A DNA stretch of 64,000 bases, taken from contig MU277671.1 in NCBI GenBank assembly GCA_022385805.1, forward strand, positions 3,875-67,874. Direction: 5' to 3'. The position numbers were made by a program, and so were the translations under genes. This stretch comes from Pilatotrama ljubarskyi (taxonomy: Eukaryota; Basidiomycota; Agaricomycetes; Polyporales; Polyporaceae). Positions 54,195-64,000 of this stretch are shown here, piece by piece; the stretch's first letter is position 1; each line of letters begins with the position of its first letter. The notes beneath the pieces are model-generated. The model searched no databases, was not told the DNA's origin, and saw only the letters and a program-made list of their open reading frames with translations.

Positions 54195-57100
54195 TCAGAT
54201 ACTCTTGGTTCCCTCCACCGTCATCCCTTTACGCGCCGCATGCCCGCTCGCAGCATCCTCCAGTAGAACATACCTACCATTTTCCAGCCTAACGTCCAGG
54301 GCAAGTCCCTGAGACGGTTCCCCCGTACGCCAAAGGGGGCTCAAGCCAAACCACACCGCGAACTTTGAGAGGAACCGCTGCCGATGGCTCTTGTGTCTCC
54401 GTTTCGTGATAGGATCCTCAAGGATGCCCTCCCAGCGGTACGCCGGCCGTGCACGAATCGACGCGTCGTCGTGGTCTGTCCCGCCTCCTGTGCCGAGCGT
54501 CGACGGACGAGGGAGGGTCTGCAGGTCGATCTCTTCCATATCCAGCTCTGAGACATTGTCTCCGAGATGAAAGATGATGGCCTGCATAAAGTATTCGTGA
54601 GTGGGGGAGTTCTTGCGCGAATAAGTCAACGTACCCTGTCCGAGCCGTGGAACACGATGTCATTCATACGCAGGTACATCTTGTTGAGGAACCCAGCGTG
54701 GAAGAAGTCGCCAAATTTCGGCTTCTTATGTAGCAGCCCACGCTGCGTCAGGAAACTCTCGAGTGCTGCTCGTGGAAGGGGCGTGTAGGCGATGGAGGAA
54801 GGGTAATGAGGGTTGAAGTCTGCCTCGTACTTGCCCAGTCCGCTGATGGCATCCCAGTTCCTACGCCAGAGGTCATCCTCGCATGGAGTCAGCCCACGAT
54901 GCGGACGCTAAGCCGGAGCAAAGCGGCTTACCCAGAAGATGTACCACCAAGTCGCAAGCTCCGACTTGGACACGGCGCAAAGGCGATCGTAGGTGATCTC
55001 AAAGATGTTGACGTTACTCGCCATGAGCTTGCGGATCCGGACGTCGTGCTCGATCTCCATCGCGCTCTCTGAGAGCCCACAGGGTTCGCGTGGTTGGTCG
55101 TAAACTGCGGTCAGGAAGCGATACGACAAGGTCGCTCTCTTCCACTCGGACTCCTTCCGGTAGTGATGGCGATAGTTGTGCAACACCGCTTCAATGTACG
55201 AAAGCCGACCGGGAAGCAGGGGTTCGTTCATGGTCAGGAAGTGCGCAAGAGGCTGTGTGATCTCATAGTCATCCGTGAGACCAATGACCGTCCCGCCGAC
55301 TTGCACACCCTTGGCGTATGTGAGTTCGATGTCGAAGCCACTGCCTAGATTGACGCCCTCCCACTGAACGTGACCGCGCCGCTTGATGTGGAGGACACAG
55401 GACTCGTAATGCACAGACGTCTGTGCAGCATAGCGCTTCCCGCAGCAACAGAACTTCTCCCGGTCTCCGACGTACTGCATTACACGATATCTTAGTCGTT
55501 GCACCCGAGAAAACGAGCTGGACATACTTGAATATGGTCATAGGGCCATCGAACGATTTGGCCATCCAGCGCACGCAATGCCATCCGGACTTGTCGTTTG
55601 CGGAGGATGTCGGCACTGGAGTTCTGGTAGACGTAGCCCTCAAGATCGCGGACTTCACTGAGGACCAGCTCCGGACCGTCGTCGTATCGAATGACCTTGC
55701 AAGTCATCAGGAGACGGGAGGCGGGAAGTAGCGGAACCACATACCAAGGTAGGGGGAAACGGCACCCACCACGCATTACCGAAGAACTTCGTACAGTTGC
55801 GTGGCTTCACGCCTCGAGGCTTCCAGTATGAATCTGGGCCGACGAAGTACCTCTGTATCGTCTCCTCCAGGTGCTTGAACCACTCGTAGTCTGGGCCTGA
55901 CGCGAGAGCGACCGCCTTGGTATAGGCGACTGAGCCCACCTCCCGCAAGATCTGTGCGATGGTAAACAGTATGCAGTAGCGCGGTTGCTCAAACAAACCT
56001 TCAAATTCTCGACATGCCTCTCGCCCGGGCTTCCCATGAAATGCAGAAGATATGGCGGGTATTCGCCGTCGCGCGCTTGCTTGAACTCCATTCTCTGCTT
56101 CTCGGGTATCCTAGTGGCCTCGTCGGTGAGCAGCAGCGTTGAGATCGCTTCTTGCCATATGCGACGTTTCGTATGCGGCGACGTCGGGGAAAGGTCCAAG
56201 CTAGAGAGACTGTCAGCGGAGCTCTAGTACCCCCGCGATGATGCGCACCGTGGTGAAAAGATATCAATGCCTGAGAAAATGGTGAGCGAAGGCGCATCGA
56301 GGTCCTTTCGCAGACTTACTGAAGTCAATCCTGCGTGCCAACTCTGGATGCCTCTGTTAGCCCTGGACGAGCGAAACGAATGTACAGGACTACATACTCT
56401 TTACGAAACGACGTATGATGCTCATATTGATGAACATGAAGTCTGACGGCGCGCGTCAGCGAATATCAGACCGAGTGGCCTTGTACGTACAGAAGCTCAG
56501 GCCATAAGTTATAATATAGATTCTAAACGTTCTCGTCAGAGAGCTTGGTGGCTCGTGATGTGGACGGTCACCTACACGTAGAGCACTGGCCCATTGAAGA
56601 TATCTTGGCCGGGTATATCGAGAGCAACAGCAAGAGAAGCAGCAGATGTCAAGACGTAGTTCAGGCGCGATGTCCATTCGCTCGCATTATTGACGGGGTC
56701 CAAGAATGGTGCATACGCGCATTGGAGAGCGAAGAAAAGGAGCATGGCGATGAGAAGTAGGATCTGGCGAGCGACCGCTACCTTTTCCCTAGGTGCCGTC
56801 CGGAAGAGACAGTTGTCAGGGTCGACAACGGCCGTCAGGAGCAGTGTAGTCAACTTGGCGAATAGATATGTGGACTCGTACGTGGCCCAACCCCTCCGAA
56901 ACCCTGCAATGTGTTGAACCGCCTGCCGCATGGGAGCTCAGATAGCAACACACCATTGTACAGGAAATTCAGTGGGTTACGGTCGCGACCAAGTAACCGC
57001 TGGTATTCGCGATCCATGTCGCTATTGCTCCGGGGAGCGCCAAGCTCAGTGAATTGGTCTACCTTGGGTGTGACCTGACGTATGGCCGTGTGGAGATGTA

Positions 57101-58852
57101 TAGGGAACCAGATGGTCAACTAGGAGTCATCAGGGAACCAGTTCCAGCAGGTCAAGTAGCGTAACGCAACGTACCCCGAGAAAGCACACAATAGCGAGAA
57201 TGACGACCACCGGCGCATAATTCACCTCGTTTCGCAACATCGTGGTGGTATAGCAGAAGTCCAAAGGGTCGCGGTACTGGTCGGAAGGCCCCAAAGGCGC
57301 GGTAGTGGGAGATGTTGTGGTTGCATTGCCATAGGGATTAGGCACGGCCCAGAGATCGTCAGACCACACGAGAACGTGCACGGCCATGGTACTCAAAGGC
57401 AGGTATATGACAGTGAGTATGAATGTGACGATTACCACGCCCCAAGAATTCTTTAAATACTCGGTTGACTGCAGCCCTTCCGGGACGACAACCGAGCAGC
57501 ATGCACGCGTCATACGTCTCCACAAGAAGAGGAGGATTCCAGCGAGAGTCATGAGCACCGTCAGCAGGATGAGTGAGCGTATAAGGGACGATGCGAAATT
57601 CAGTGCAAGAACGTTTGGGCTATCAGCGGGTCAGATGTGAGACCTGCCATAGGAAGGTGACAGCACTTGCATGGTTTGCAAGAATAGAGTCCGCCAATGA
57701 TCTTCTGGCTTAGCCCCGTGCGAGACTACGCGTTTGTGAGCGACATGTCGGACGCCTGCTGGAGAGACTTACAGAACGTGGTCAGAATCAAGGCAAATAT
57801 CTGCAGCGTATCAATCAAGCCCTGCACGCTGTAGAAAGGCGCGATCGCGCTAGAACCCTAGGACGTCAGGGTATCAGCGCACCGAATGGACCGCACTCTC
57901 GGTTTGATGAACGCACCGTGACACTTAGCGCAACATTGAGCAGGCTGGAGAACACAGACTGCCTATTCCTCCAGGCGGGGGCTATCTCAGCATTATTCTC
58001 GAGATCTACCAAAGTGGTTCCAGCCAAGCGCTCCATGGGGGGAAACATGGCGATGTCTTGGGCCTTTCCTTTCCCCTTTCCGCTACCAGGGCTGCCGATC
58101 TCAGGAAACGATGGTATCTCCAGAGAGGATATGTATTCGTCCAGCTTGGGTAGCCATACCGGCGCAGCACTTCGAGCCAAAACTTGAGAAAGGGGGATCG
58201 GGGTATGTGGTCCTAGGTCGTGGGTAGGTGATACAAGCGTTGTCGCGGAGGAAGAGAAGAGGCAGGGTTTGGATGCAGTCGATGAACCGAGGTCGCCATC
58301 CCTTTCGAAGGAACCCGGTCGGTCACTCCGACCAGGCCGAAGCGTAGTGTGAGAAGAGCCAGTGGTACCCGGAAGGAGGGGATCCAACTCGATAGCGGAA
58401 CCGCCGTCGAGGCTAGCACCGGTATTGTCACCCCACGGGGACAGATGATGGAATAAGCTACTGCGAGAGACGTTCCAGTCCTCGCATCTTGACCGCGCAA
58501 GGAGTTCATCCGTGACGTCCGCATCCGTAACCTCTTGAACTATGCGGGACCGCTTGGAATCTCCAGCTGGAGTGTTTGCAACAGGAGCGTCCGCCGACTC
58601 GGTGAGTACGGGATCGTCTTGGTCTGCCGAGCTCGGTTCGCGTCGTCTTAAGAGGGAGTGAGTGATAAATCTGGCTGGCGAGGGCGTCGGGACATCCTGG
58701 AACGCTTTTTCAGAGCTCGCCAGTAAGTCGGAAGTAAAAGCCGCGTGCGAAGAGGCTTCGAGACCCTCCGAGCTCGATGAAGGCGGCGACCTAGTGCCTG
58801 CAACGACTTTGGATCGCGACTCGTAGAGACCAACGAGGTCTTTGACCGCCAT
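54195..58852 (-). CDS. Very large multi-pass membrane protein, uncharacterised
   Basis: Exons on the minus strand chain into one protein of roughly 1,200 residues. The first exon starts MAVKDLVGLYESRSKVVAGT and is a Ser/Pro/Asp-rich cytosolic domain of about 330 residues. Membrane helices follow: RQSVFSSLLNVALSVT, GLIDTLQIFALILTTF, RSLILLTVLMTLAGILLFLW, and WGVVIVTFILTVIYLPLSTM. Others are YAPVVVILAIVCFLG, a helix in ARQILLLIAMLLFFALQCAY, and RLNYVLTSAASLAVALDIPG. Between them lie DDLWAVPNPY and FCYTTTMLRNEVNYAP, probably lumenal or extracellular. The cytosolic C-terminal half contains LDLSPTSPHTKRRIWQEAIS, SVAYTKAVALASGPDYEWFK, EKFCCCGKRYAAQTSVHYES, EWKRATLSYRFLTAVYDQPR and the end HAARKGMTVEGTKSI. 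I recall closely similar unnamed proteins in other Agaricomycetes but no function. Exon borders are approximate. Confidence 0.75.
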
Positions 58853-59201
58853 GAACGCCAGTGGTGTCGTTCCTCCGTAGTGAACTTCCAGGCAAGTGCT
58901 GGCAGTCGATCACCTATGCAAAGTGCTAGCAGGAAGAGCCCATGGAGACGAGGTGTGCAAGAATAAGGAGAGTATGAGCAGTAGAAGACAGCGAGTAGAC
59001 GCCGCGAAGCGAAGACGTCGACGCGACGCGATGCGGGGTAGAGCTCGTGCACGTGTCTCCCCTCTTCCACCCGCTCTTCCTAAACAGGCTACCATCCAAG
59101 TTCACTACAAGCGTGCACCTCTTTAGCGATCATATCCATTGGCAAGCTGAACGATGGAAAGACAGAGTACATGGCACGATTATACACTGGCAGCCGTAAT
59201 C
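58853..59201. promoter_or_regulatory. Region between large membrane protein start and DUF2235 stop
   Basis: 350 bp, both neighbours on the minus strand, rich in purines and gacg/cgac steps. Presumed promoter of the large membrane protein gene. No clear TATA box. Confidence 0.4.
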
Positions 59202-61646
59202 CTACTTCAGCAACTCTTCGACCATCCTACCGACGCTACTTTCCGTCGCCACCTTCCCGATCCAGGTCTGAACATACTCAGAGTGCACGTCACTATGTCC
59301 TTCACTGCGTCCACCTAGTTTCAAATGCTTGACTGAGTCGATAAGCTTGTGTTTGAAGGAGTCGTCCTGGTGAGGAGTCTGGTGCCGATGGTGATGGGAC
59401 TCGTCTTCCTGAACACGCTCCTCGGCCTGAAGCACCCTGGGATGAGCGGTCCCAAGTTTTGTCGCCCAGTGCGCCTTGACTTGCTCCTCCCAAGGGAGCA
59501 GAGGCGCAATGAGACTAGGATTGCTGTCGATGGTCTCTCGTAGGTTGGGAACCAGTTGAACTTGTTGCAGCACGGAGGGATGAATCACTTCATGAGTGAC
59601 ATCGTCCGTGGCGGTGGGGAGCTTGCGCTGAATCTCCTTGGATACAGCGAAGATACCAGTGCGGGAGCTGGGCGGACAGGTGAGGCTGAAGAGGTCTCAG
59701 CGATGTGAGAGCTACTCACTCATGCGGTGGTTGCGCTCCCCAGGCCGCGGTTGGGCGCGGCAGAGAGATGACATAGTCATAATCGAACGATAGGGCGTCG
59801 CCGACATTCGCCTGGAGTGTTTTTCAGCCCGTATCCCCCTTGAATAGCTGCGAATGACGCACAATCATCCAATTCAAAGTGAGATCAGAGAGGTCGTGTT
59901 CTTCGTATCCGCCACCAATCTGTAAGGAAGTCAGGATATGCACGAGGGACATCAGCGACAACACTTACGTCACAATGGGACCCTTCAAGAAGTGTAGGAA
60001 TACTGAACGAGCACGACCACGCGCCAATGCTCACTGGGACATACCTGTGAACCAGCACTGGAGGCGTGATGTGAGTGAGACTAGTCGTTGGGGAGCTTGA
60101 GAGTGCACTCGCCTGCCTAAGCACCTGTCCCTCCTTACGTCCTGCCTCCGTCTGCTCGAACTTCGCACAATCCTGCAATAGATAGCTCAGCTTGTCACAT
60201 TGAGCTGCCAGACTTGGAATTACTCGCGAAATCTGCCCTGTGCTCATTGAGCGCTAGCGCTTGATACGCCCGCTCGACATGTTCGCCAAGGATTTTGTCG
60301 GGGAAGCCGAATAGAGTTTTCATCTTGTCGTCACCAATGGTTAGTTCTTCGGGCATGCCCACGGACCCCACAGTATCGAATACACCGAGCACTCTATCAA
60401 CGATGCATCGTCAGCGTGAAAGCGAGCCTATGACCGGCGGTGCCCTCACTTCACCGAGAATCGGCCAGGGCCAGCATCAGCACGTTTCTTTCCAGGTGCA
60501 CTGGGCCCCGTCCATGGCAAGAGCTGCTCGTTCAGCTTCGCGATCTCTGAGTCGAACTGAGTGAGTAGAGATACGCAAATAGACGCAAACGCCCATACCA
60601 TCGGGGTCTTGAGATTTTCCTCGTTTCTGGTAGGCAACGAAGATGGTCGCAAAATGGTCCATTTCCGTACGATCAAGGACGCCAATTGCTCCCTAGTTCA
60701 GCACTGTGCCTTAGCGAAATTAATGACGGGGCTATACAATGAACGCACTATGAACATTGCCACCATACGGGCGGTGTATGCGCCCTACACGACATAGCAT
60801 TAACACGGTCCCAGAATTACGAAGGAGACGCCCACTCTAGAGAAGCCGAAGAGGAAGATCTGGACATGTATATCAATAAACGTGGGCGAAGACATGCGGA
60901 TAATACCATACCTCATCTCCGGGCCGATAATTGCTACGTGATTTGTGTTACAACTCATTCACCACTCATCATAAGGGGGACAGTTGAGCTTACTGAGCGA
61001 TGAAAGCGTACGCCTCCTCGACTTTGCTCGCTGGAGGGAGATTGGGTTCTAAGTACGAATGCTCGTGGAAGACCTAATTGACCCAGGGAGATACCTAGAT
61101 TGGCCCCAGTGACACCTGCGAGGATGTCCTTGAGCCGTTTGCACTCAGACTAGATGCGACACTGATGGCTCACCGTTCACAATCTGGTCATATATGTTTT
61201 CTGTCCCGATACCGGACTGGTAGAACACGACCTGGTGGATTGGTGGCTGTCTATGACACCAGGTCGGTTAGCGTACAACAGCTCGTCGTCGATGGCTTAA
61301 CAGAGTCCGTCTAGGTACGTACGACCTGTCATCGACATGGTTCACGGCGCGGGCAAGGCGCTACCAGAGCCACGATATTCGGCTTAGAGTGCAACAGACA
61401 ACCACTAAGACATTTGACAGACCAGTATGTTCGTATATTTCCATCTCTGCCTGACGACAATTCCGTCTTGCCACGTCCTGCGGTTCCTGTCAGCCCGACT
61501 ATCCGGATGGTACCGCTCGTTCAGCTAGCAGACGTACCCGTCACAGCAGACAATGATCCTCTTGTGGCTCCGACTGAGTGCTTGCGCAGGAGCGGCTTGG
61601 GTAGCATCAGTCGCCGCGATGTCTACTCGTGCATACCCTTGCGACA
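59202..61646 (-). CDS. DUF2235 alpha/beta hydrolase-like protein
   Basis: DUF2235 is a predicted alpha/beta hydrolase domain, related to bacterial type VI phospholipase effectors and widespread in fungi. The start MSQGYARVDIAATDATQAAP leads to SRSHKRIIVCCDG, then an intron, then TWQDGIVVRQ. This is the family's opening VCCDGTWQD-type motif. Later exons give VVFYQSGIGTENIYDQIVN, ILAGVTGANLG, and ASKVEEAYAFIAQ. QIFLFGFSR follows (the GxSR nucleophile-elbow position). Then MDHFATIFVAYQKRGKSQDP, LNEQLLPWTGPSAPGKKRAD, and LGVFDTVGSVGMPEELTIGD with KMKTLFGFPDKILGEHVERA; then QALALNEHRADF, NCAKFEQTEAGRKEGQVLRQ and a Gly-rich GGGYEEHDLSDLTLNW. The C-terminal part has ATDDVTHEVIHPSVLQQVQL and ends GRMVEELLK. 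Many small introns. Putative catalytic Ser (FGFSR), Asp (FDT) and His (EEHD) are present. Confidence 0.85.
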
Positions 61647-62147
61647 TATTCGCTGGCTGTAGTGTCAATGCGGGAGGACTGGTGAAGCTGGGATGACGTC
61701 TGATCTGCTATTCAGTGCAGCTTATATACGATCATGCCACGGGCGGCTCGTCTCCCCCGGTGACTACGAGACCCGGATAAATTAATACTGGCGGCCAGTC
61801 ATGGGAAGCCACAATCGGTCCTTAGAGCCCAGCTCCCCACTCGGCCCTAAATTCAGCGGCGCGGAGGCACAGCCCTGATGGACACTCGCGGGGGAACGAC
61901 AGGTGGCCGGCGCGGCCATCTATCGCGTTGTGTCCTGTAGAGGGCGCAGTCGATACTGATGAGACTGTACAAGACACTGCCCTCAACTTCAGAGAGCCTT
62001 TGGACGATTGAGCGCAACGACAGGCGCGCGGCGTTGCACTGATACCTGCGTTTCGTTCCAGTCGCGATTTTTCCGTTGAATTGTGTTGCAAGACAACTAT
62101 ATGCATGTCCGTGTCATGTTCCACGTATTACACCTACAAGAAAAGGT
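61647..62147. promoter_or_regulatory. Region between DUF2235 start and NUS1 stop, with minus-strand TATA
   Basis: 500 bp with both genes on the minus strand. A good TATA element (cgtatataag on the minus strand, 61721-61730) sits about 80 nt upstream of the DUF2235 start. A minus-strand frame at 61822-62124 has no domain. Confidence 0.55.
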
Positions 62148-63345
62148 CTACTTCCCAAGACGCATCTCGGCATCAGCGAACTCGTCTAGCGCCCTTCTGA
62201 ACTCTGTCTCCTCTATGGAAGAACGATCCTCAGGTGTAGCCCATCTCCACCACCGTCTTTCCACGGGCGGGTGGCGATCCCAGCTATGTCGGATATCAGC
62301 ATTGGCAGCTCCTACTGTCGTATAGTTGAACTTACTAGATCTCCGTCAATCTGGTCTGCCATGGGGGGAATCCGTCGAGTTCTACAGGCTCGCGTAATTG
62401 GGCGACAGGGGGTTTCCTGTGCACGATCATCAGATCTGGAGAAGGGAAACCATGCTCGCCTGTGCGACAATATGCGTCAGAATCAATCCCCGGACTAGCA
62501 AGCGCGTTTCAGACTGACCTTCTAGCACGACATTGAGCTCTTGTATGGATGGTATTGGCGGGGGCGCATGCGCGACATCGTCATGCAGTTTGCGCTGACG
62601 TGCTGCGTGAAGGAATGTCCCAGCTGCAGCCGCGACTGCGGGCTTGCCTGACTGATAGGAGATGATATCCAATATAAGCTGAGGCTCATCGGTTTTCCCA
62701 TCTGCAACTGCACGGACACCATGAGCAGGACCGAATGAAGCACAAGAACGTAGGAACTTACTAAGAACGCGTCGGCGCTTTAAACCATTCATCCTTTTTC
62801 TCGCCTTGGACGGATTGACGGGGAAATGTATGGTAGTCACGCTGAGTTTCGGCATGGCAGAGTCAGAGTGCGGCGAGAGGGGTCTTGACTCCGCGTCATC
62901 GGAGGGAGGAGGTGTAGGAGGGTACTGGATGTCACATTCAACCGGCGAGTCGTCCAATTCTGCACTGGGCGGCGGGTGAAGTCGCTGCCGAAGCTCCAGA
63001 GAACACTTTGCTAGTACACCTGGAGGAGCAACAGCATCCGTATGAGTACGCATCAGTAGCGCAAGCTTACATACCTTGTCGGTCATAAACGGTGAGTCGG
63101 CGTATGCCCGCGACTTTACACCAGCTGACGACCTTTTCTACCGTATTCAGCATGTACTGTTCGTTGGCATCATCGTCCACTTCGGCGTTGGGCACTAGAG
63201 TCACAGCAAGATGCGACGGCAGTTTCGAGCGCTGGGCAGCAATAGGTCGCGGCTCCTTGTCCGAGCGGAAGACAGACTGAAATACAAGGACTAGGCGGTA
63301 CAGTGCATGAAGGACAGCGAGGATGACGGATGCCAGCCAGGACAT
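62148..63345 (-). CDS. NUS1: NUS1-like subunit of the dehydrodolichyl diphosphate synthase complex
   Basis: Non-catalytic partner of cis-prenyltransferase at the ER, needed for dolichol synthesis and N-glycosylation. The start MSWLASVILAVLHALYRLVL is a membrane-proximal hydrophobic helix, followed by PSHLAVTLVPNAEVDDDANE, then MLNTVEKVVSWCKVAGIRRL-T and VYDRQG. The middle has LAKCSLELRQRLHPPPSAEL, then a Pro/Ser insert, then SVTTIHFPVNPSKARKRMNG. QLILDIISYQSGKPAVAAAA follows. After further introns come LPDPDLLMIVHRKPPVAQLR, ELVELDGFPPWQTRLTEIY and SSIEETEFRRALDEFADAEM, ending RLGK. The C-terminal block with GFPPWQxRLTEIY and the RxG-type end is the part of NUS1/NgBR that contributes to the active site. 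An upstream exon at 63346-63676 (MSVPAEMMERRSRDREDYRH) is open but does not join convincingly. Confidence 0.85.
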
Positions 63346-63808
63346 CGCGATCACCGTGTAAAGCGCGTCGGACGACGTGTCCCAGACCGAGGAACGAGCG
63401 CAGGCGTTGTAGACGACAGCGTGGAAGAGGTCGTCGGGGATTGACAGAGTAAACCAGGAGGAAACTGGAGTTCCTGCCCGACAATATGTACTGGGCTACT
63501 GCGAGCTCCTTCAGATCACGTGCAAGCACAGCATATACGTGTACATACGTCGCCGCTTGCGAGGCCGTAGCAGCGGGCGCAGTTCGATCCTGCTCTGAGC
63601 CTATATGGCGTCGCTCGTGTCGATAATCCTCTCGATCTCTCGACCTCCGCTCCATCATCTCAGCGGGGACTGACATACTGATCCATCGAGCCCTCTGGCA
63701 GCTGAGTTACGCAAGCAGACTGGTTCTCGCTGTCCAAAGTGTATGTCCGATGCCACAGATGCAACCTAGTATACAGAGATATACAGAGATTCCGTCCTAT
63801 GCCACAAA
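63346..63808. other. Region between NUS1 start and SEC17 stop; 10-bp tandem repeat
   Basis: 460 bp. Two exact copies of atacagagat stand in tandem at 63771-63780 and 63781-63790, just beyond the SEC17 stop. A minus-strand frame starting at 63676 may be a missed NUS1 leader exon. Confidence 0.45.
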
Positions 63809-64000
63809 TCACAGAACACCGGGTTCCTGGTCTATACTCCGCTTGATCTTGAGTAGTATGCTCGTCTTCCAGTTGTCAAGCTTTGTGACCTGGTCGAACT
63901 CGAAGACGGCGGCAGTGAAGGTCTCCATATCTTGGGCCTCCATGGCGTCGACGAGTATGTTCACAAATTTAGCCTCCCTCGTAGACGGGAAGGTCGTATC
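63809..64000 (-). CDS. SEC17: Alpha-SNAP (SEC17), C-terminal end only
   Basis: Partial gene running off the right edge; its start lies beyond the window. The frame reads DTTFPSTREAKFVNILVDAM, then EAQDMETFTAAVFEFDQVTK, LDNWKTSILLKIKRSIDQEP and ends GVL. STREAKF, the EFDQVTKLDNWKT segment and LLKIKRSI are the signature of the C-terminal region of alpha-SNAP, which recruits NSF/Sec18 to SNARE complexes and stimulates its ATPase. The terminal leucine after the acidic QEP turn is the usual ending of the family. Adjacent to NUS1 on the same strand with about 460 bp between them. Confidence 0.88.
   Translation of the reverse strand, partial: DTTFPSTREAKFVNILVDAMEAQDMETFTAAVFEFDQVTKLDNWKTSILLKIKRSIDQEPGVL

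Noticed and set aside
61822..62124. Open frame between DUF2235 and NUS1 genes
   Set aside because: No recognisable domain and no supporting splice structure.

Overview
The window is nuclear DNA of a filamentous basidiomycete, most likely an Agaricomycete. The evidence is GC-rich sequence, genes broken by many introns of about 45-70 nt with GT...AG ends, and families typical of that group: Ser/Thr-rich single-pass membrane proteins with an 'AVAGVFL' pre-membrane motif, a KRE6/SKN1 glucan protein, a fungal DUF2235 protein, and an L-rhamnose 1-dehydrogenase-type SDR. Coordinates below span start codon to stop codon with introns included. They come from reading splice sites by eye, so N-terminal ends are the least certain parts.

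Layout. 1-7 kb: an RTA1-like 7-TM protein, SGT1 and a glutathione S-transferase-like protein. 7-15 kb: a GT31 glycosyltransferase, a decayed gene copy next to its intact paralogue (a one-TM protein of unknown function), and a small CsbD-like hydrophilic protein. 15-27 kb: two related mucin-like single-pass membrane proteins flanking an MDR oxidoreductase and an isochorismatase-family hydrolase. 28-40 kb: a Rab4-type GTPase, D-serine dehydratase, an alpha/beta hydrolase, an RBM39/Rsd1-type splicing factor, a divergent ketol-acid reductoisomerase-like protein head-to-head with an L-rhamnose dehydrogenase-like SDR, and a cupin. 40-54 kb: PEX16, an unknown coiled-coil protein, KRE6/SKN1, a CorA-type transporter, RRP36 and an FMN-dependent reductase. 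54-64 kb: a very large multi-pass membrane protein of unknown function, a DUF2235 protein, NUS1, and the C-terminal end of alpha-SNAP (SEC17) running off the right edge.

Most genes are housekeeping or cell-surface functions and do not form one pathway. The 29.9-40.3 kb stretch is rich in small-molecule enzymes, but other gene types interrupt it and I see no proof of a cluster. I found no tRNA, rRNA, CRISPR array, transposase or intact retroelement. The points most worth checking are the KARI-like protein that lacks residues conserved in classical KARIs, the degenerate tandem paralogue with two in-frame stops, the CorA protein with SMN where GMN is expected, and the large unrecognised membrane protein.
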